From Granulicatella adiacens ATCC 49175 (GTDB lineage Bacteria; Bacillota; Bacilli; Lactobacillales; Aerococcaceae), in assembly GCF_025150565.1 (NCBI RefSeq), contig NZ_CP102283.1, positions 496,001-560,000 of the forward strand: DNA of 64,000 bases. The letters run 5' to 3'. The stretch's first letter is position 1, and each line of letters begins with the position of its first letter. Below, piece after piece: positions 1 through 9,039 of this stretch. The notes under the pieces were generated by a model that saw only the letters and a program-made list of their open reading frames with translations, ran no database searches and was not told the origin of the DNA. The position numbers and the translations under genes were made by a program.

Positions 1-2
1 AT

Positions 3-485
3 GTATATCACAAGACAATTACGACTTGGGTGGATACTAATGGCAAAGAGTTACATCCTTCTAAAGAGGGTCAACATCCAGATACAAAAGGTACAGATAT
101 TCTAGGATACAAACTGGTGTCAACAACGACAAAAGAAAACGGCGATGTTGTGAATGTATACCGTCAATTGACAACGATTTGGGTGGATACAGATAACAAT
201 GTATTAAAACCTAAAGAAGATGGTGAAAAAGAGCAAGGAAAAATTGAAGGATATGAATATGTGAAAACGGTAGTGGATGACGATGGAAATAGGACTCATA
301 TTTTCAAGAAGCATTTGGAAGTAACTACAAGTTCTCAACCTTCAAATCCGTCAAGTGCTAAAGAAGAATTACCAAACACAGGAACTGGAGTAGATAGTGT
401 ATTCTTTAGTTCTGCTGCCATTAGTGTATTAATGGGATTAGGCCTTCTGAAATCACATAAAAAAGATGAGGAAGAAGGAAAATAA
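3..485 (+). CDS. LPXTG-anchored surface protein, C-terminal part (5' end outside window)
   Basis: The reading frame is open from the window edge, so only the last 160 residues are seen. Two degenerate repeats of about 50 residues can be read, each opening with T-T-x-W-V-D-T and ending in a G-Y-x-x-V-x-T-x-x-x-x-G-x-x-x-x-x-Y/F-x unit, resembling MucBP-like spacer repeats of Gram-positive adhesins. A Ser/Pro linker follows, then LPNTG at residues 123-127 of the visible part, a hydrophobic segment and a KSHKKDEEEGK tail. This is a complete sortase A sorting signal, so the protein should be linked to peptidoglycan. The ligand-binding part lies upstream and cannot be judged. Confidence 0.85.
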   Translation, partial: VYHKTITTWVDTNGKELHPSKEGQHPDTKGTDILGYKLVSTTTKENGDVVNVYRQLTTIWVDTDNNVLKPKEDGEKEQGKIEGYEYVKTVVDDDGNRTHIFKKHLEVTTSSQPSNPSSAKEELPNTGTGVDSVFFSSAAISVLMGLGLLKSHKKDEEEGK

Positions 486-596
486 AAATCAAAAATCATT
501 GGTATTGTGAATTGACAAAGCGAACGGCATTTGTTAATATATACCAGTATGAAACTCAATGAGTTAATGAAATAAATTGAATGAGAGGTGTCATCC

Positions 597-749
597 ATGC
601 GTATCAACATTTTATTAGAATGTGCTGAAACAGGTGAACGTTTATACTTAACAAGCAAAAACAAACGTAACAATCCAGAGCGTTTAGAATTAAAAAAATA
701 TTCTCCAAAATTACGTAAACACGTTGTCTTCAAAGAAACTAAAAAATAA
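597..749 (+). CDS. rpmG: 50S ribosomal protein L33
   Basis: A 50-residue ORF opens [17 protein letters not shown] and ends in VVFKETKK, the standard L33 pattern. It has a GAGAGGTG ribosome binding site at about 581-588. L33 is a small protein of the large ribosomal subunit. Only one cysteine (C9) is present, so the two CxxC zinc ribbons of the zinc-binding type are missing and this is the zinc-independent paralogue. A strong terminator follows directly, so it appears to be transcribed alone. Confidence 0.93.
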   Translation: MRINILLECAETGERLYLTSKNKRNNPERLELKKYSPKLRKHVVFKETKK

Positions 750-763
750 TTTTGAGAAATTCC

Positions 764-797
764 AAAGAGTTAGGCTGGTGCCTAACTCTTTTTTTGT
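764..797 (+). terminator. Rho-independent terminator of rpmG
   Basis: The stem AGTTAGGC / GCCTAACT with a TGGT loop is followed by a run of T, 15 bases after the rpmG stop. Confidence 0.85.
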
Positions 798-814
798 GCT
801 TTGGTAAACAGACC

Positions 815-1002
815 GCAGGTCTTTTGCGAATCATTTGAATAGTCCATAGTTGCTACAATAGCTGTACCGGCGTGAGCCTTGGGTCTCACAGCCTATCAAG
901 CCTCAAAGTAGGAGTAAGGAATCAATTCCTAACTCCTACTAATTCGCATCGATTACATTTGCTATTGTTGCTACTATGGGCCAAATGATTCTTCAGACCT
1001 GC
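815..1002 (-). repeat. Long-hairpin intergenic element, copy A
   Basis: The outer arms pair over GCAGGTCT (815) with AGACCTGC (995-1002), GAATCATTTG with CAAATGATTC, and CAATAGC with GCTATTG. Inside lie a small hairpin (GTGAG/CTCAC near 872-889) and hairpin 2 at 908-939: GTAGGAGT, A, AGGAA, loop, TTCCT, A, ACTCCTAC. The linkers CTCAAAG and TAATTCGCAT match the other copies. Orientation is assigned to the minus strand because G-U and tandem G-A pairs in sister copies fit that strand. The function is unknown to me. Confidence 0.7.
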
Positions 1003-1137
1003 TTGTATAAAAAAGAGTAGGTAGTGCCTAATATTTTGGATTTTACATTTTGTTACTTTGAACAACGTATTTAGAAATTTTGTCTCAGAGGGGCGAGAAC
1101 GACATTGTAGATGCTTCGTACGGACTGAAAAGACTTT

Positions 1138-1240
1138 AGGTCTTTTGCGAATCATTTGAATAGTCCATAGTTGCTACAATAGTTGTACCGGCGTGAGACT
1201 TTGGCTCGAACTGGTGCCCTATTACGACTATTATGAAGAC
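1138..1240. repeat. Truncated/chimeric relic of the long-hairpin element
   Basis: Positions 1138-1197 repeat 817-876 with a single mismatch, i.e. the left outer arm of copy A up to ACCGGCGTGAG. The sequence then continues as the opposite end of an element (GGCTC-GAAC-TGGTGCCC). The second inner hairpin and both conserved linkers are missing, so only a simple hairpin remains. Positions 1003-1137 hold no gene that I can see. Confidence 0.6.
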
Positions 1241-1357
1241 ATCCCATGTCCTAAATGCGAGCATTTATACTCTTAGAGAAAAGCAGAAAAGTTCAATTGT
1301 TCATGGTATGTGTTCACAGAGGTGAGGATATCATGTATACTAGAACAGGTGATTATT

Positions 1358-2746
1358 TTGGAAAAACAAAATTTTATAACGACGGGGCATATTAATCGTG
1401 TAATTTTAACGATTGCGACTCCGCTAATGATAAACAATTTAATTCGGACTTTATACAATTTGACGGATGGATTATATGTGGCGCAACTGTCAGCAGAAGA
1501 TTTTGCGGCAACAGCGTTTATTTGGCCGTTGAATTTTTTGTTTATTTCTCTTGGAATGGGGATAAGCGTTGGAGCAACCGCACTCATTGCTCAATATTTT
1601 GGAGCAGGAAAGTTCAGAGATGCCAAACGTTATGCGGGAAATGCGATGATTTTAACGTATTTCTTTGGATTCTTGTTATCGGTGATTGGATATTTCTTAG
1701 CACCTCTATTCGTGGAATGGATGGGCGCAGAGGGAACTTTTTTAGCAAAATCCGTATCGTATTTGAAAATTAACTTCATTGGACTTTTCTTTGATTTTTG
1801 CTACTTTGGCTATCAATCCTTGCTAAATGCACAAGGAAGAACACGCACGATTACAATGATTAGTGCGGCTTCTTCCATTTCAAATGTAATTCTAGATCCT
1901 ATCTTCATTTTTGCGACCATTCCATTTGTCGGACTCACCGGGTTGAACTGGGGAATTGAAGGGGCTGGATGGGCAACGGTCATTGCTAAAGTGTTGTTAC
2001 TAGTGCTTGCCATTCGTGCTGTTCGTAAGGAATCGGAAATTCAAATCTATTTGAAACATGTCAAAGTGGATAAAGAAGTGATGAAAGAAATTCTCAAAGT
2101 CGCATGGCCATCTGCATTTGGGTATGGAGGAGCGGCATTAGGATTCACGGTTTTAAATGGATTGATTCAGTCTTATGGAACGTCAGTGCTTGCTGCGTAT
2201 TCGATGGTGAATCGTATTTCGGATTTACTGACGCAACCACAGATGGGAATCGGGGCGGCGCTAACCGCCATTATCGGACAAAACATGGGGGCAGGGCTTT
2301 ATGACCGTGCGCATGCCATCTTTAGACGAGCTTTACTATGGGTGCTGATGATTTCAACAGTCGGCTGTGTGGTTGTCTTCTTCTTCCAATCTCCAATTCT
2401 TGGAATCTTTATTAAAGACAGAAGCGATGCCGTTCTTTGGGCAAATGCCGTTGAGTATTTAAACTATACCGCCTTTATTATTTTCTTCATGGGCTTATTT
2501 TCAGCGTACAACGGATTCTTCCAAGGATGTGGCGTGACGAAATATTCCATGAATATGTCAGTTGGACGTCTTTGGATCTTGCGCCTCCCAATTATTTGGG
2601 TGCTCGGAGCCTTTACAGCACTCGGGGCTACCGGTGTATGGATTGCCATGTTATTATCAAACGCGTTAACGGTTCTTTATGGACATATCGTCTATAAGAC
2701 AAAAGACTGGAGTACATTACATTATGCGAAAGGAGAGAAAACGTGA
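1358..2746 (+). CDS. MATE family efflux transporter
   Basis: A 462-residue polytopic membrane protein with about twelve hydrophobic segments. It shows the MATE signature near the N-terminus (PLMINNLIRTLYNLTDGLYVA) and the GMGISVGATALIAQYFGA region. Members of this family expel cationic drugs or metabolites using Na+ or H+ gradients. I chose the TTG at 1358 because AGGTGA lies 5 bases upstream and the resulting start (M-E-K-Q-N-F-I-T-T-G) places a normal short cytoplasmic tail before the first membrane segment. The frame stays open upstream to a GTG at 1310, so the start is uncertain. The stop overlaps the start of the next gene by 4 bases, so the two are translationally coupled. Confidence 0.85.
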   Translation: MEKQNFITTGHINRVILTIATPLMINNLIRTLYNLTDGLYVAQLSAEDFAATAFIWPLNFLFISLGMGISVGATALIAQYFGAGKFRDAKRYAGNAMILTYFFGFLLSVIGYFLAPLFVEWMGAEGTFLAKSVSYLKINFIGLFFDFCYFGYQSLLNAQGRTRTITMISAASSISNVILDPIFIFATIPFVGLTGLNWGIEGAGWATVIAKVLLLVLAIRAVRKESEIQIYLKHVKVDKEVMKEILKVAWPSAFGYGGAALGFTVLNGLIQSYGTSVLAAYSMVNRISDLLTQPQMGIGAALTAIIGQNMGAGLYDRAHAIFRRALLWVLMISTVGCVVVFFFQSPILGIFIKDRSDAVLWANAVEYLNYTAFIIFFMGLFSAYNGFFQGCGVTKYSMNMSVGRLWILRLPIIWVLGAFTALGATGVWIAMLLSNALTVLYGHIVYKTKDWSTLHYAKGEKT

Positions 2747-4455
2747 TTAAAGATTTTATTCATTATTACAAACCCTATAAGAAGTTATTCTTACTCGATT
2801 TTACGTGTGCAGTAATCGTGGCCATTCTCGAGCTTGCCTTTCCAGTGATGGTGAGAAGTGTTATTGATAACATCGTACCATCTCAAAACTTGCAACAAAT
2901 TATACTCGTGGGGGCAGGGTTACTTGCGCTGTATGCCTTCTCGACGACTTTAAACTTTATTGTAGTTTACATGGGGCATATTTTAGGGATAAACATCGAA
3001 ACGGATATGCGCCGTGAGTTATTCGCGAAGGTCCAAAAACAATCCTTCTCGTTTTTCGATAATATGAAAATCGGGGAATTGATGAGCCGCTTGTCGAGTG
3101 ATTTATTCGATATTAGCGAATTAGCTCACCATGGCCCAGAAGAATTTTTTATTGCAATTATGACCTTGATAGCTTCATTCTTCTTAATGTACCAAGTGCA
3201 TCCAACGCTTGCACTATTGACGATTTTCTTCGTACCGATTATTGCAGTGGCTCTTGCGGTATTTAATCGTCGCATGTCTCGTATTAACCGGAATATCTAC
3301 AAGGGATTAGCCAACTATACGGCTGGTCTAGAAAATGTACTGAGCGGGATGCGCGTAGTGAAGGCCTTTGCAAACGAAAGTCACGAGCAACAACTCTTCG
3401 AAGACCTCATTCAAGAGTATCGCTCGAATAAAATTGCGTTCTATCGCACAATGGGGACAAGTAGTAGTTTCAACTACCTATTAATGCGTAGTATTAATCT
3501 TTTCAGCTTAATCGTGGGGGCGTACTTTACGGTGATTGGGGATTTAACTCCGGGGGAACTTGTAGGATATATCTTACTAGCCAATGTGTTCGTGGGACCA
3601 ATTAATAAAATGAACTCGATGATTGAGTTGTATCCAAAAGGGTTCGCAGGATTCCGTCGTTTCAAAGAATTAATGAATGTGGAAATCGATATCGAAGATG
3701 CACCCGATGCGATTCCGGCGCCTGCTTTTGAAGGACGTGTGGAATATAAAAATGTTGGTTTCGGATACGAAGAAGATAAGAAGGTGTTGGAACATATCAA
3801 CTTGACGGTTGAACCAGGGCAAACCGTTGCCTTCGTTGGGCCAAGTGGAGTTGGGAAAACAACGCTCGTGAACTTATTGCCTCGTTTCTATGATTTAAAA
3901 GAAGGGGAAATCTTGGTCGATGGGACCAACATCAATCGTTTCACCTTACAATCGCTTCGTCGTCAAATCGGGATCGTGCAACAAGATGTGTTCCTATTTA
4001 ACGGAACGATTCGCGAAAATGTTTTGTACGGACGACTCGATGCAACAGATGAGGAAGTAGACCGTGCCATCGAGCAAGCGAAACTGAAAGAAGTCATTGA
4101 AGATTTAGAAGATGGAGTAGATACACATATCGGAGAACGCGGTGTGAAATTATCAGGGGGACAAAAACAACGCCTCTCAATCGCTCGTATCTTCTTGAAG
4201 AATCCTTCTATTTTAATCTTGGATGAAGCCACAAGTGCGCTCGATACGCAAACGGAGAAATTTATTCAACAGTCGTTTGACGAGTTAGCAAAAGGTAGAA
4301 CGACCTTTATTATCGCTCATCGCCTTGCTACGATTAAAAATGCAGACCGTATTATTGTAGTCACAGAAGATGGATTAACAGAAGACGGCACGCATGAAGA
4401 ATTGCTCGCCAAAAACGGAGCGTATGCAGCTTTATACAAAGCACAATTTAAATAG
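2743..4455 (+). CDS. ABC transporter, fused permease and ATPase (exporter type)
   Basis: 570 residues. The N-terminal six-helix exporter membrane domain (about 1-310) is followed by a nucleotide-binding domain with Walker A GPSGVGKTT, signature LSGGQKQR, Walker B ILILDEATSALD and switch AHRLATI. All ATPase motifs are canonical, so a homodimer could be active at both sites, unlike the pair at 31.9-35.4 kb. The start is a GTG inside the end of the MATE gene, with AGGAGAG just upstream. Pairing with a MATE pump suggests a joint detoxification role; the substrate cannot be told from sequence. Confidence 0.88.
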   Translation: MIKDFIHYYKPYKKLFLLDFTCAVIVAILELAFPVMVRSVIDNIVPSQNLQQIILVGAGLLALYAFSTTLNFIVVYMGHILGINIETDMRRELFAKVQKQSFSFFDNMKIGELMSRLSSDLFDISELAHHGPEEFFIAIMTLIASFFLMYQVHPTLALLTIFFVPIIAVALAVFNRRMSRINRNIYKGLANYTAGLENVLSGMRVVKAFANESHEQQLFEDLIQEYRSNKIAFYRTMGTSSSFNYLLMRSINLFSLIVGAYFTVIGDLTPGELVGYILLANVFVGPINKMNSMIELYPKGFAGFRRFKELMNVEIDIEDAPDAIPAPAFEGRVEYKNVGFGYEEDKKVLEHINLTVEPGQTVAFVGPSGVGKTTLVNLLPRFYDLKEGEILVDGTNINRFTLQSLRRQIGIVQQDVFLFNGTIRENVLYGRLDATDEEVDRAIEQAKLKEVIEDLEDGVDTHIGERGVKLSGGQKQRLSIARIFLKNPSILILDEATSALDTQTEKFIQQSFDELAKGRTTFIIAHRLATIKNADRIIVVTEDGLTEDGTHEELLAKNGAYAALYKAQFK

Positions 4456-4460
4456 TAGAA

Positions 4461-4505
4461 AAAATGCGGAGTAGGAATTCGTTTCTTGCTCCGTATTTCT
4501 TTTTG
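4461..4505 (+). terminator. Terminator after the MATE/ABC pair
   Basis: ATGCGGAG pairs with CTCCGTAT across a 17-base loop and is followed by TTCTTTTT. Confidence 0.65.
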
Positions 4506-4567
4506 CTTTTTTGAATTTATCGCAAACTATGATACAATGTCCCAGAGAAAACTTAAGGAGAACGTTG

Positions 4568-6109
4568 ATGAGTATTTTAAATGTAGAAAAATTAACACAC
4601 GGATTCGGTGAAAGAGCCATCTTCAATGATGTGAGCTTCCGTCTATTAAAAGGGGAGCACATCGGACTCGTTGGAGCAAACGGTGAAGGGAAATCCACCT
4701 TCATGAATATCGTGACAGGTCAATTACAACCCGACGAAGGGAAAATCGAATGGTCGAAAAATGTAAAGGTCGGATACTTGGACCAACATACGGTGCTTGA
4801 ACCAGGAATGACGGTTCGCAGTGTCCTTCAAAAAGCCTTCGACGATTTATTTGTAGCAGAAGCACGTATCAATGAATTGTATATGGCAATGGGAGAAGCC
4901 GGCGAAGACGAGATGAACGCGATGCTCGAAGAAGTGGGCGAGTTGCAAGAGCGACTAGATAGCCATGACTTCTATATTCTGGATGCTAAAATCGATGAAG
5001 TGGCGCGTGCATTAGGCGTTGCAGCATTTGGGATGGATAGCGACGTGAGTGAACTCAGTGGTGGTCAACGTACGAAAGTATTACTGGCAAAACTATTATT
5101 AGAAAAACCAGATATTTTATTACTTGACGAGCCAACAAACTACCTAGACGCAGAACATATTGAATGGTTAAAACGTTACTTACAAGAATACGAAAATGCA
5201 TTTATTCTGATTTCGCATGATATTCCATTCTTAAACAGTGTAGTGAACTTGATTTACCATATGGACAATCAAGAGCTGAACCGTTATGTGGGGGACTATG
5301 ATCAGTTCCAAGAAGTGTATGCGATGAAGAAAGCGCAACTAGAGGCGGCGTATAACCGTCAACAAAAAGAGATTGCGGACTTGAAGGACTTCGTAAACCG
5401 GAACAAGGCGCGCGTAGCAACACGTAATATGGCGATGTCTCGTCAGAAGAAGCTGGATAAGATGGAAGTCATCGAATTAGCCAGTGAGAAGCCAAAACCA
5501 AAATTCGACTTCAAGACTTCTAGAGCCCCTGGGCGTTACATCTTCCAAGCCGAAGACTTAGTGATTGGATACGACCGTCCGTTAACAGGGCATGTGAATC
5601 TTGAAATGGAACGCGGCCAAAAGATTGCCATCGTCGGTGCAAATGGGATTGGGAAAACGACACTACTCAAGAGTTTATTAGGAATTATTAAGCCATTGAA
5701 TGGAAAAGTAACACGTGGAGATTACATTGATCTTGGGTATTTCGAACAAGAAACGCCAAAAGGAAACCGTAAGACTGCTTTAGAAGAAATCTGGGATACT
5801 TTCCCATCGATGACACAACCAGAAGTACGTGCGGCGCTCGCTCGTTGTGGCTTAACTAGTAAACATATCGAGAGTCAAGTGCAAGTGTTAAGTGGGGGAG
5901 AACAAGCAAAAGTGCGCTTCTGTAAGTTAATGAATGAAGAGTCAAACGTGCTCGTACTCGACGAACCGACAAACCACTTGGACGTTGATGCAAAAGAGGA
6001 ATTAAAACGTGCCTTACAAGAGTATAAGGGAAGCATTTTAATGGTTTGCCATGAGCCAGAATTTTATGAAGGTTTGGCAACGGATATTTGGGATTTTTCT
6101 TCGTTATAA
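4568..6109 (+). CDS. ABC-F family ATP-binding protein
   Basis: 513 residues with two ATPase domains and no membrane segments. Domain 1 has GANGEGKST, LSGGQRTK and LLLDEPTNYLD. Domain 2 has GANGIGKTT, LSGGEQAK and LVLDEPTNHLD. A charged linker between them (about 235-300) is the ABC-F interdomain arm. Family members bind the ribosomal E site and regulate translation or protect against antibiotics; the sequence alone does not separate these roles. The ATG at 4568 follows AAGGAGAACGTTG, so it is preferred over an in-frame start 57 bases upstream. It has its own terminator. Confidence 0.88.
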   Translation: MSILNVEKLTHGFGERAIFNDVSFRLLKGEHIGLVGANGEGKSTFMNIVTGQLQPDEGKIEWSKNVKVGYLDQHTVLEPGMTVRSVLQKAFDDLFVAEARINELYMAMGEAGEDEMNAMLEEVGELQERLDSHDFYILDAKIDEVARALGVAAFGMDSDVSELSGGQRTKVLLAKLLLEKPDILLLDEPTNYLDAEHIEWLKRYLQEYENAFILISHDIPFLNSVVNLIYHMDNQELNRYVGDYDQFQEVYAMKKAQLEAAYNRQQKEIADLKDFVNRNKARVATRNMAMSRQKKLDKMEVIELASEKPKPKFDFKTSRAPGRYIFQAEDLVIGYDRPLTGHVNLEMERGQKIAIVGANGIGKTTLLKSLLGIIKPLNGKVTRGDYIDLGYFEQETPKGNRKTALEEIWDTFPSMTQPEVRAALARCGLTSKHIESQVQVLSGGEQAKVRFCKLMNEESNVLVLDEPTNHLDVDAKEELKRALQEYKGSILMVCHEPEFYEGLATDIWDFSSL

Positions 6110-6144
6110 GAATCCTACAGACAGAAACTAGTTTCAAAATGATT

Positions 6145-6178
6145 AGAGGTAAGAGAAAATTCTTCTTACCTCTTTTTT
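6145..6178 (+). terminator. Terminator of the ABC-F gene
   Basis: AGAGGTAAGA pairs with TCTTACCTCT and is followed directly by six T. Confidence 0.8.
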
Positions 6179-6263
6179 GCGAGATAATATCAATAGACTT
6201 CACTCTAATAAAATTGTATATTATTCTATATTATTATGTTTATTTATAGAAGGGGAGGTAAAT

Positions 6264-8216
6264 ATGAAACAAAAACAAAAATGGCTCATGTTATTTGTTA
6301 CTGTAATGTCACTCTTTTCATTAATTTTTTTAGCAAAGGAACAATCCGTTGCCTCAGAAGTAAAAGAACTTGAAAAAGTAGTGACAGGAGTTGCTTTATT
6401 AGATCAATTAGACAATACATTGGAACCTGACAAAGATGGAGTGTATCAATTAAGAACGAATCAAGGATATCGTTTGAGAATGAATTTTGATTTGTCAAGA
6501 TATAATGGAAATCTATCAAATGGGGATAATTTTAAAATAAATATTCCTGCACCTGTATCATTATATGGAAATAATGATATGGAATTAGTCGATCCGACTA
6601 CTGGTGTGACCATTGCAGATTTGAAGTTTACCGATAATGGAGATGAACAAGGGGGTACCATCACAGTTACTCTTAAAAATCTAGATGACTACTTAAAAGC
6701 GAAGGGTGCCAATGTCGTTAAAGATGTTATTGGGAATTTCTCTCTAAACTTTTTATACAAAAAAGATCTTACGAATCATAAATTAGTATTAGATTCTAAG
6801 TCGTTAGTAGCGACTTTTGAACAAACCCATACAACAACGACACAACAAGTAAGACCAACCGTTGGATATGAAAATTTCGCGAAAAATGGGGGAACAGCCC
6901 AAAAAATTTCTTGGACTTCTGATAAGCTAAAAGAGATTGGTTCAGTAAGTTCTGGTCAGTTTCTTTCAAGATGGAGAGTTCGTGTAAATACAGGAGGTCA
7001 AGATAACGGTCCTAACTTGGTATTAAACGATGACTTACCAAATGACTCAAGTGTTGCAGCTATTCAATATATTCCAGAATCGTTAAAAGTGTACCGTTCA
7101 CCTTCTATAACAGATAGAACGGCTGCTGCTCCGTCAGACTCGGTTTTATTAACAGAAGGGGTCGAATATACCGTTAATTGGAATGAGAATTATACGAATT
7201 TTAGTGTGACTTTTAAAGATGGTTCTCAAAAATATTACGTAACTTATGATACTACGACACCAAATAATGGTGCTAAGGTAAAAAATGTTATTACACTTGC
7301 TAAACAAGATGGAACATTATTAACACAAAGAAGTAATGTTACAAGAACTGCTTTTGAAGCAACAGCCACTTCTTTGTATTCAGGGACGATTGTTGCTTCA
7401 ACTGCATATCAAATTCGAATTGTAAAAGTAGATACCTTTAAACTAAACCCTGTTGCTGGTGCAGTATATGAAATTACAGATCCAGATGGTGGAAAATTCG
7501 AAGTAACAACGAATGAAAAAGGGATTGCTACTTCAAAAGCATTTGATGCAAAATATGTTGGTCAAACTTTTACAATTAAAGAGAAAAAAGCACCTGCTGG
7601 ATATGAGATCGATGACAAAACATATACATTGGTTCTTGGAAAAGATGGGGTGTCTTTAAACTTAAAAGATAAGCCAATTACGACGACAACTACGACAACG
7701 ACAACAACGGAAGCTCCAACAACGACGGAAGCACCGACGACAACAGTAGCGCCTACAACAACGGAAGCTCCAACGACGACGGAAGCTCCAACGACAACAG
7801 TAGCGCCAACGACAACAGTAGCGCCAACAACAACGGAAGCACCGACGACGACGGAAGCACCAACGACAACAGTAGCGCCTACAACAACGGAAGCACCGAC
7901 GACAACAGTAGCGCCAACGACAACAGTAGCTCCTACAACGACGGAAGCTCCGACAACAACATCTGTTTCAACAACAGTTACTACGACGGAGTCTAGAACG
8001 GATAGTCTAAACACTACTCAAAACTCAACAAGTAATTCAGGCGTCATCAACGGAATCCCTTCTGAGGACACTTCGAAGGAAGATTCTCAAAAGGACTCAG
8101 AGTTGCCAAATACTGGAACATCTGTTGGAAATACTGTTACGGTAGCGATGATGCTAATTCTTTCAGCAACAACTCTTCTTTTCTTTAGAAAAAAAGAGGC
8201 TTTCAATAAAGAATAG
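6264..8216 (+). CDS. LPXTG surface adhesin with SpaA-type domain and Thr-rich stalk
   Basis: 650 residues. A signal peptide (about 1-32) is followed by an adhesin region of Sdr/collagen-adhesin-like Ig folds (about 33-380). A SpaA/prealbumin-like domain covers about 383-471, with the typical IRIVKVD opening and TIKEKKAPAGYE close. A stalk of TTTEAP/TTTVAP repeats (about 473-576) precedes LPNTG at 614-618, a hydrophobic span and a basic tail. The protein should be exported and fixed to the wall by sortase. AGGGGAGG lies 6 bases before the ATG. The same domain order and stalk recur in the gene at 9294, so the two are paralogues in design although the adhesin parts differ. The ligand is unknown; host matrix protein is an inference. 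Confidence 0.9.
   Translation: MKQKQKWLMLFVTVMSLFSLIFLAKEQSVASEVKELEKVVTGVALLDQLDNTLEPDKDGVYQLRTNQGYRLRMNFDLSRYNGNLSNGDNFKINIPAPVSLYGNNDMELVDPTTGVTIADLKFTDNGDEQGGTITVTLKNLDDYLKAKGANVVKDVIGNFSLNFLYKKDLTNHKLVLDSKSLVATFEQTHTTTTQQVRPTVGYENFAKNGGTAQKISWTSDKLKEIGSVSSGQFLSRWRVRVNTGGQDNGPNLVLNDDLPNDSSVAAIQYIPESLKVYRSPSITDRTAAAPSDSVLLTEGVEYTVNWNENYTNFSVTFKDGSQKYYVTYDTTTPNNGAKVKNVITLAKQDGTLLTQRSNVTRTAFEATATSLYSGTIVASTAYQIRIVKVDTFKLNPVAGAVYEITDPDGGKFEVTTNEKGIATSKAFDAKYVGQTFTIKEKKAPAGYEIDDKTYTLVLGKDGVSLNLKDKPITTTTTTTTTTEAPTTTEAPTTTVAPTTTEAPTTTEAPTTTVAPTTTVAPTTTEAPTTTEAPTTTVAPTTTEAPTTTVAPTTTVAPTTTEAPTTTSVSTTVTTTESRTDSLNTTQNSTSNSGVINGIPSEDTSKEDSQKDSELPNTGTSVGNTVTVAMMLILSATTLLFFRKKEAFNKE
7680..7990 (+). repeat. 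Tandem codon repeats encoding the TTTEAP/TTTVAP stalk
   Basis: About 310 bases of in-frame 18-base units (ACAACGGAAGC-type alternating with ACAACAGTAGC-type) lie within the adhesin gene. Such repeats can change copy number by slippage and so alter stalk length. Confidence 0.85.
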
Positions 8217-8222
8217 ATAAAT

Positions 8223-8256
8223 AAAAAAAGAAGCAGAAATTTCTGCTTCTTTTTTA
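8223..8256 (+). terminator. Terminator of the first adhesin gene
   Basis: A-rich strand, AGAAGCAGAAA / TTTCTGCTTCT stem, then T-run. Confidence 0.85.
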
Positions 8257-8445
8257 TTGGATGTCTGTAGAGCCGATGTGGTCTATGTATACGAGAAGGG
8301 AGCAATCCATTTTGAAGAATAATAGTTGACCCTACTTTAATTGGTAGTTTTTCAAATTACTAAAAAAATGTTTACAACGTAACACTAAAGCACTTAAAAT
8401 ATAATTGGAAGCAACATCATATTAAAAATAAAGAAAGGAGAAAAT

Positions 8446-8557
8446 ATGGGACAAAAAAGGTAAAGAAAAGCCACTCAAGACGAAGAAAACTAAAATAACC
8501 TTCAAACTAAACTTAGTATTCTTCACAATCGAGTGGGAAGTCAAATGGGGCAAATAG
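8446..8557 (+). pseudogene. Small basic peptide gene, frame broken at an A6 run
   Basis: AAAGGAG stands 5 bases before an ATG at 8446, but that frame stops after five codons (MGQKR). Skipping one A in the AAAAAA run at 8453-8458 would give a 37-residue peptide beginning MGQKGKEKPLKTKKTK and ending in IEWEVKWGK. The long frame itself has no ATG. This is either a frameshift mutation, a sequencing error or slippage on the A-run. I know no function; the strongly basic start and aromatic end resemble small peptides of mobile elements, which is only an impression. Confidence 0.35.
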
Positions 8558-8597
8558 CCTCACTTCTTTACGAAATTGTATCATATAGTAATAGAAA

Positions 8598-8699
8598 ATG
8601 AAATTGAATTTCAAAATAACTAAACATGCATTCGACTGGAAAGCATTTGTTGCATGGCTTATCTTTATTAGCTTAATAATATGGTTTATATTTAAGTAG
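8598..8699 (+). CDS. Small single-span membrane peptide (hypothetical)
   Basis: 33 residues: a short basic N-terminus (MKLNFKITKHAFDWK), then one hydrophobic helix of about 18 residues. The ribosome binding site is weak. It ends 8 bases before the Cro-like gene, and the broken peptide gene lies just upstream, so the three look like one unit. No recognised family. Confidence 0.4.
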   Translation: MKLNFKITKHAFDWKAFVAWLIFISLIIWFIFK

Positions 8700-8707
8700 G
8701 AGATTAT

Positions 8708-8902
8708 ATGAAAGTAGATACAGATAAAATTGAATGGCTCCTTAGTAATGTCACACAATATCGAATTAATAAAGATACTGGAGTGAATTTATCTATTTTA
8801 GGAAGATTAGTCAGAGGTGAACGTAAAATCGAAAATTTGACTATAAAAACAGGATGCTTGTTAACCGAGTATGCTGATCAGCTTCAAAAGCAGGATAATT
8901 GA
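8708..8902 (+). CDS. Small Cro-like DNA-binding peptide (putative)
   Basis: 64 residues with AGGAGA 5-10 bases before the ATG. The order I-E-W-L-L-S-N-V-T-Q-Y-R-I-N-K-D-T-G-V ... L-V-R-G-E-R-K-I-E-N-L-T resembles a shortened XRE/Cro helix-turn-helix as found in small phage and conjugative-element proteins. With the two small ORFs before it and tRNA-Arg after it, the group may be a leftover of an integrated element. The function is inferred only. Confidence 0.5.
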   Translation: MKVDTDKIEWLLSNVTQYRINKDTGVNLSILGRLVRGERKIENLTIKTGCLLTEYADQLQKQDN

Positions 8903-8910
8903 AGACTAAA

Positions 8911-8940
8911 AAAGCGGGCTAGTGATAGCTCGCTTTATTT
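8911..8940 (+). terminator. Terminator of the small-ORF group
   Basis: AAAGCGGGCT / AGCTCGCTTT stem with T-rich 3' side. Confidence 0.7.
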
Positions 8941-9039
8941 GTACTCTTTTTGTACTCAATTTTATACTATTGTACGATTTAGCAGGAAACGTAAATATTG
9001 ATTTTACAACGTTTTGCAACGCTAGGAAGCATTATAGTA

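Noticed and set aside
7680-7990. Regular short repeats considered as a CRISPR array
   Set aside because: The units are contiguous in-frame codons with no unique spacers, and no cas genes are present.
7562-8014. 150-codon minus-strand frame opposite the Thr-rich stalk
   Set aside because: Its VVVGASVVVGAT repeats are the mirror of the ACN-rich stalk codons; no ribosome site or family likeness. Similar mirrors at 10523-10789 and 36027-36320 were also dropped.
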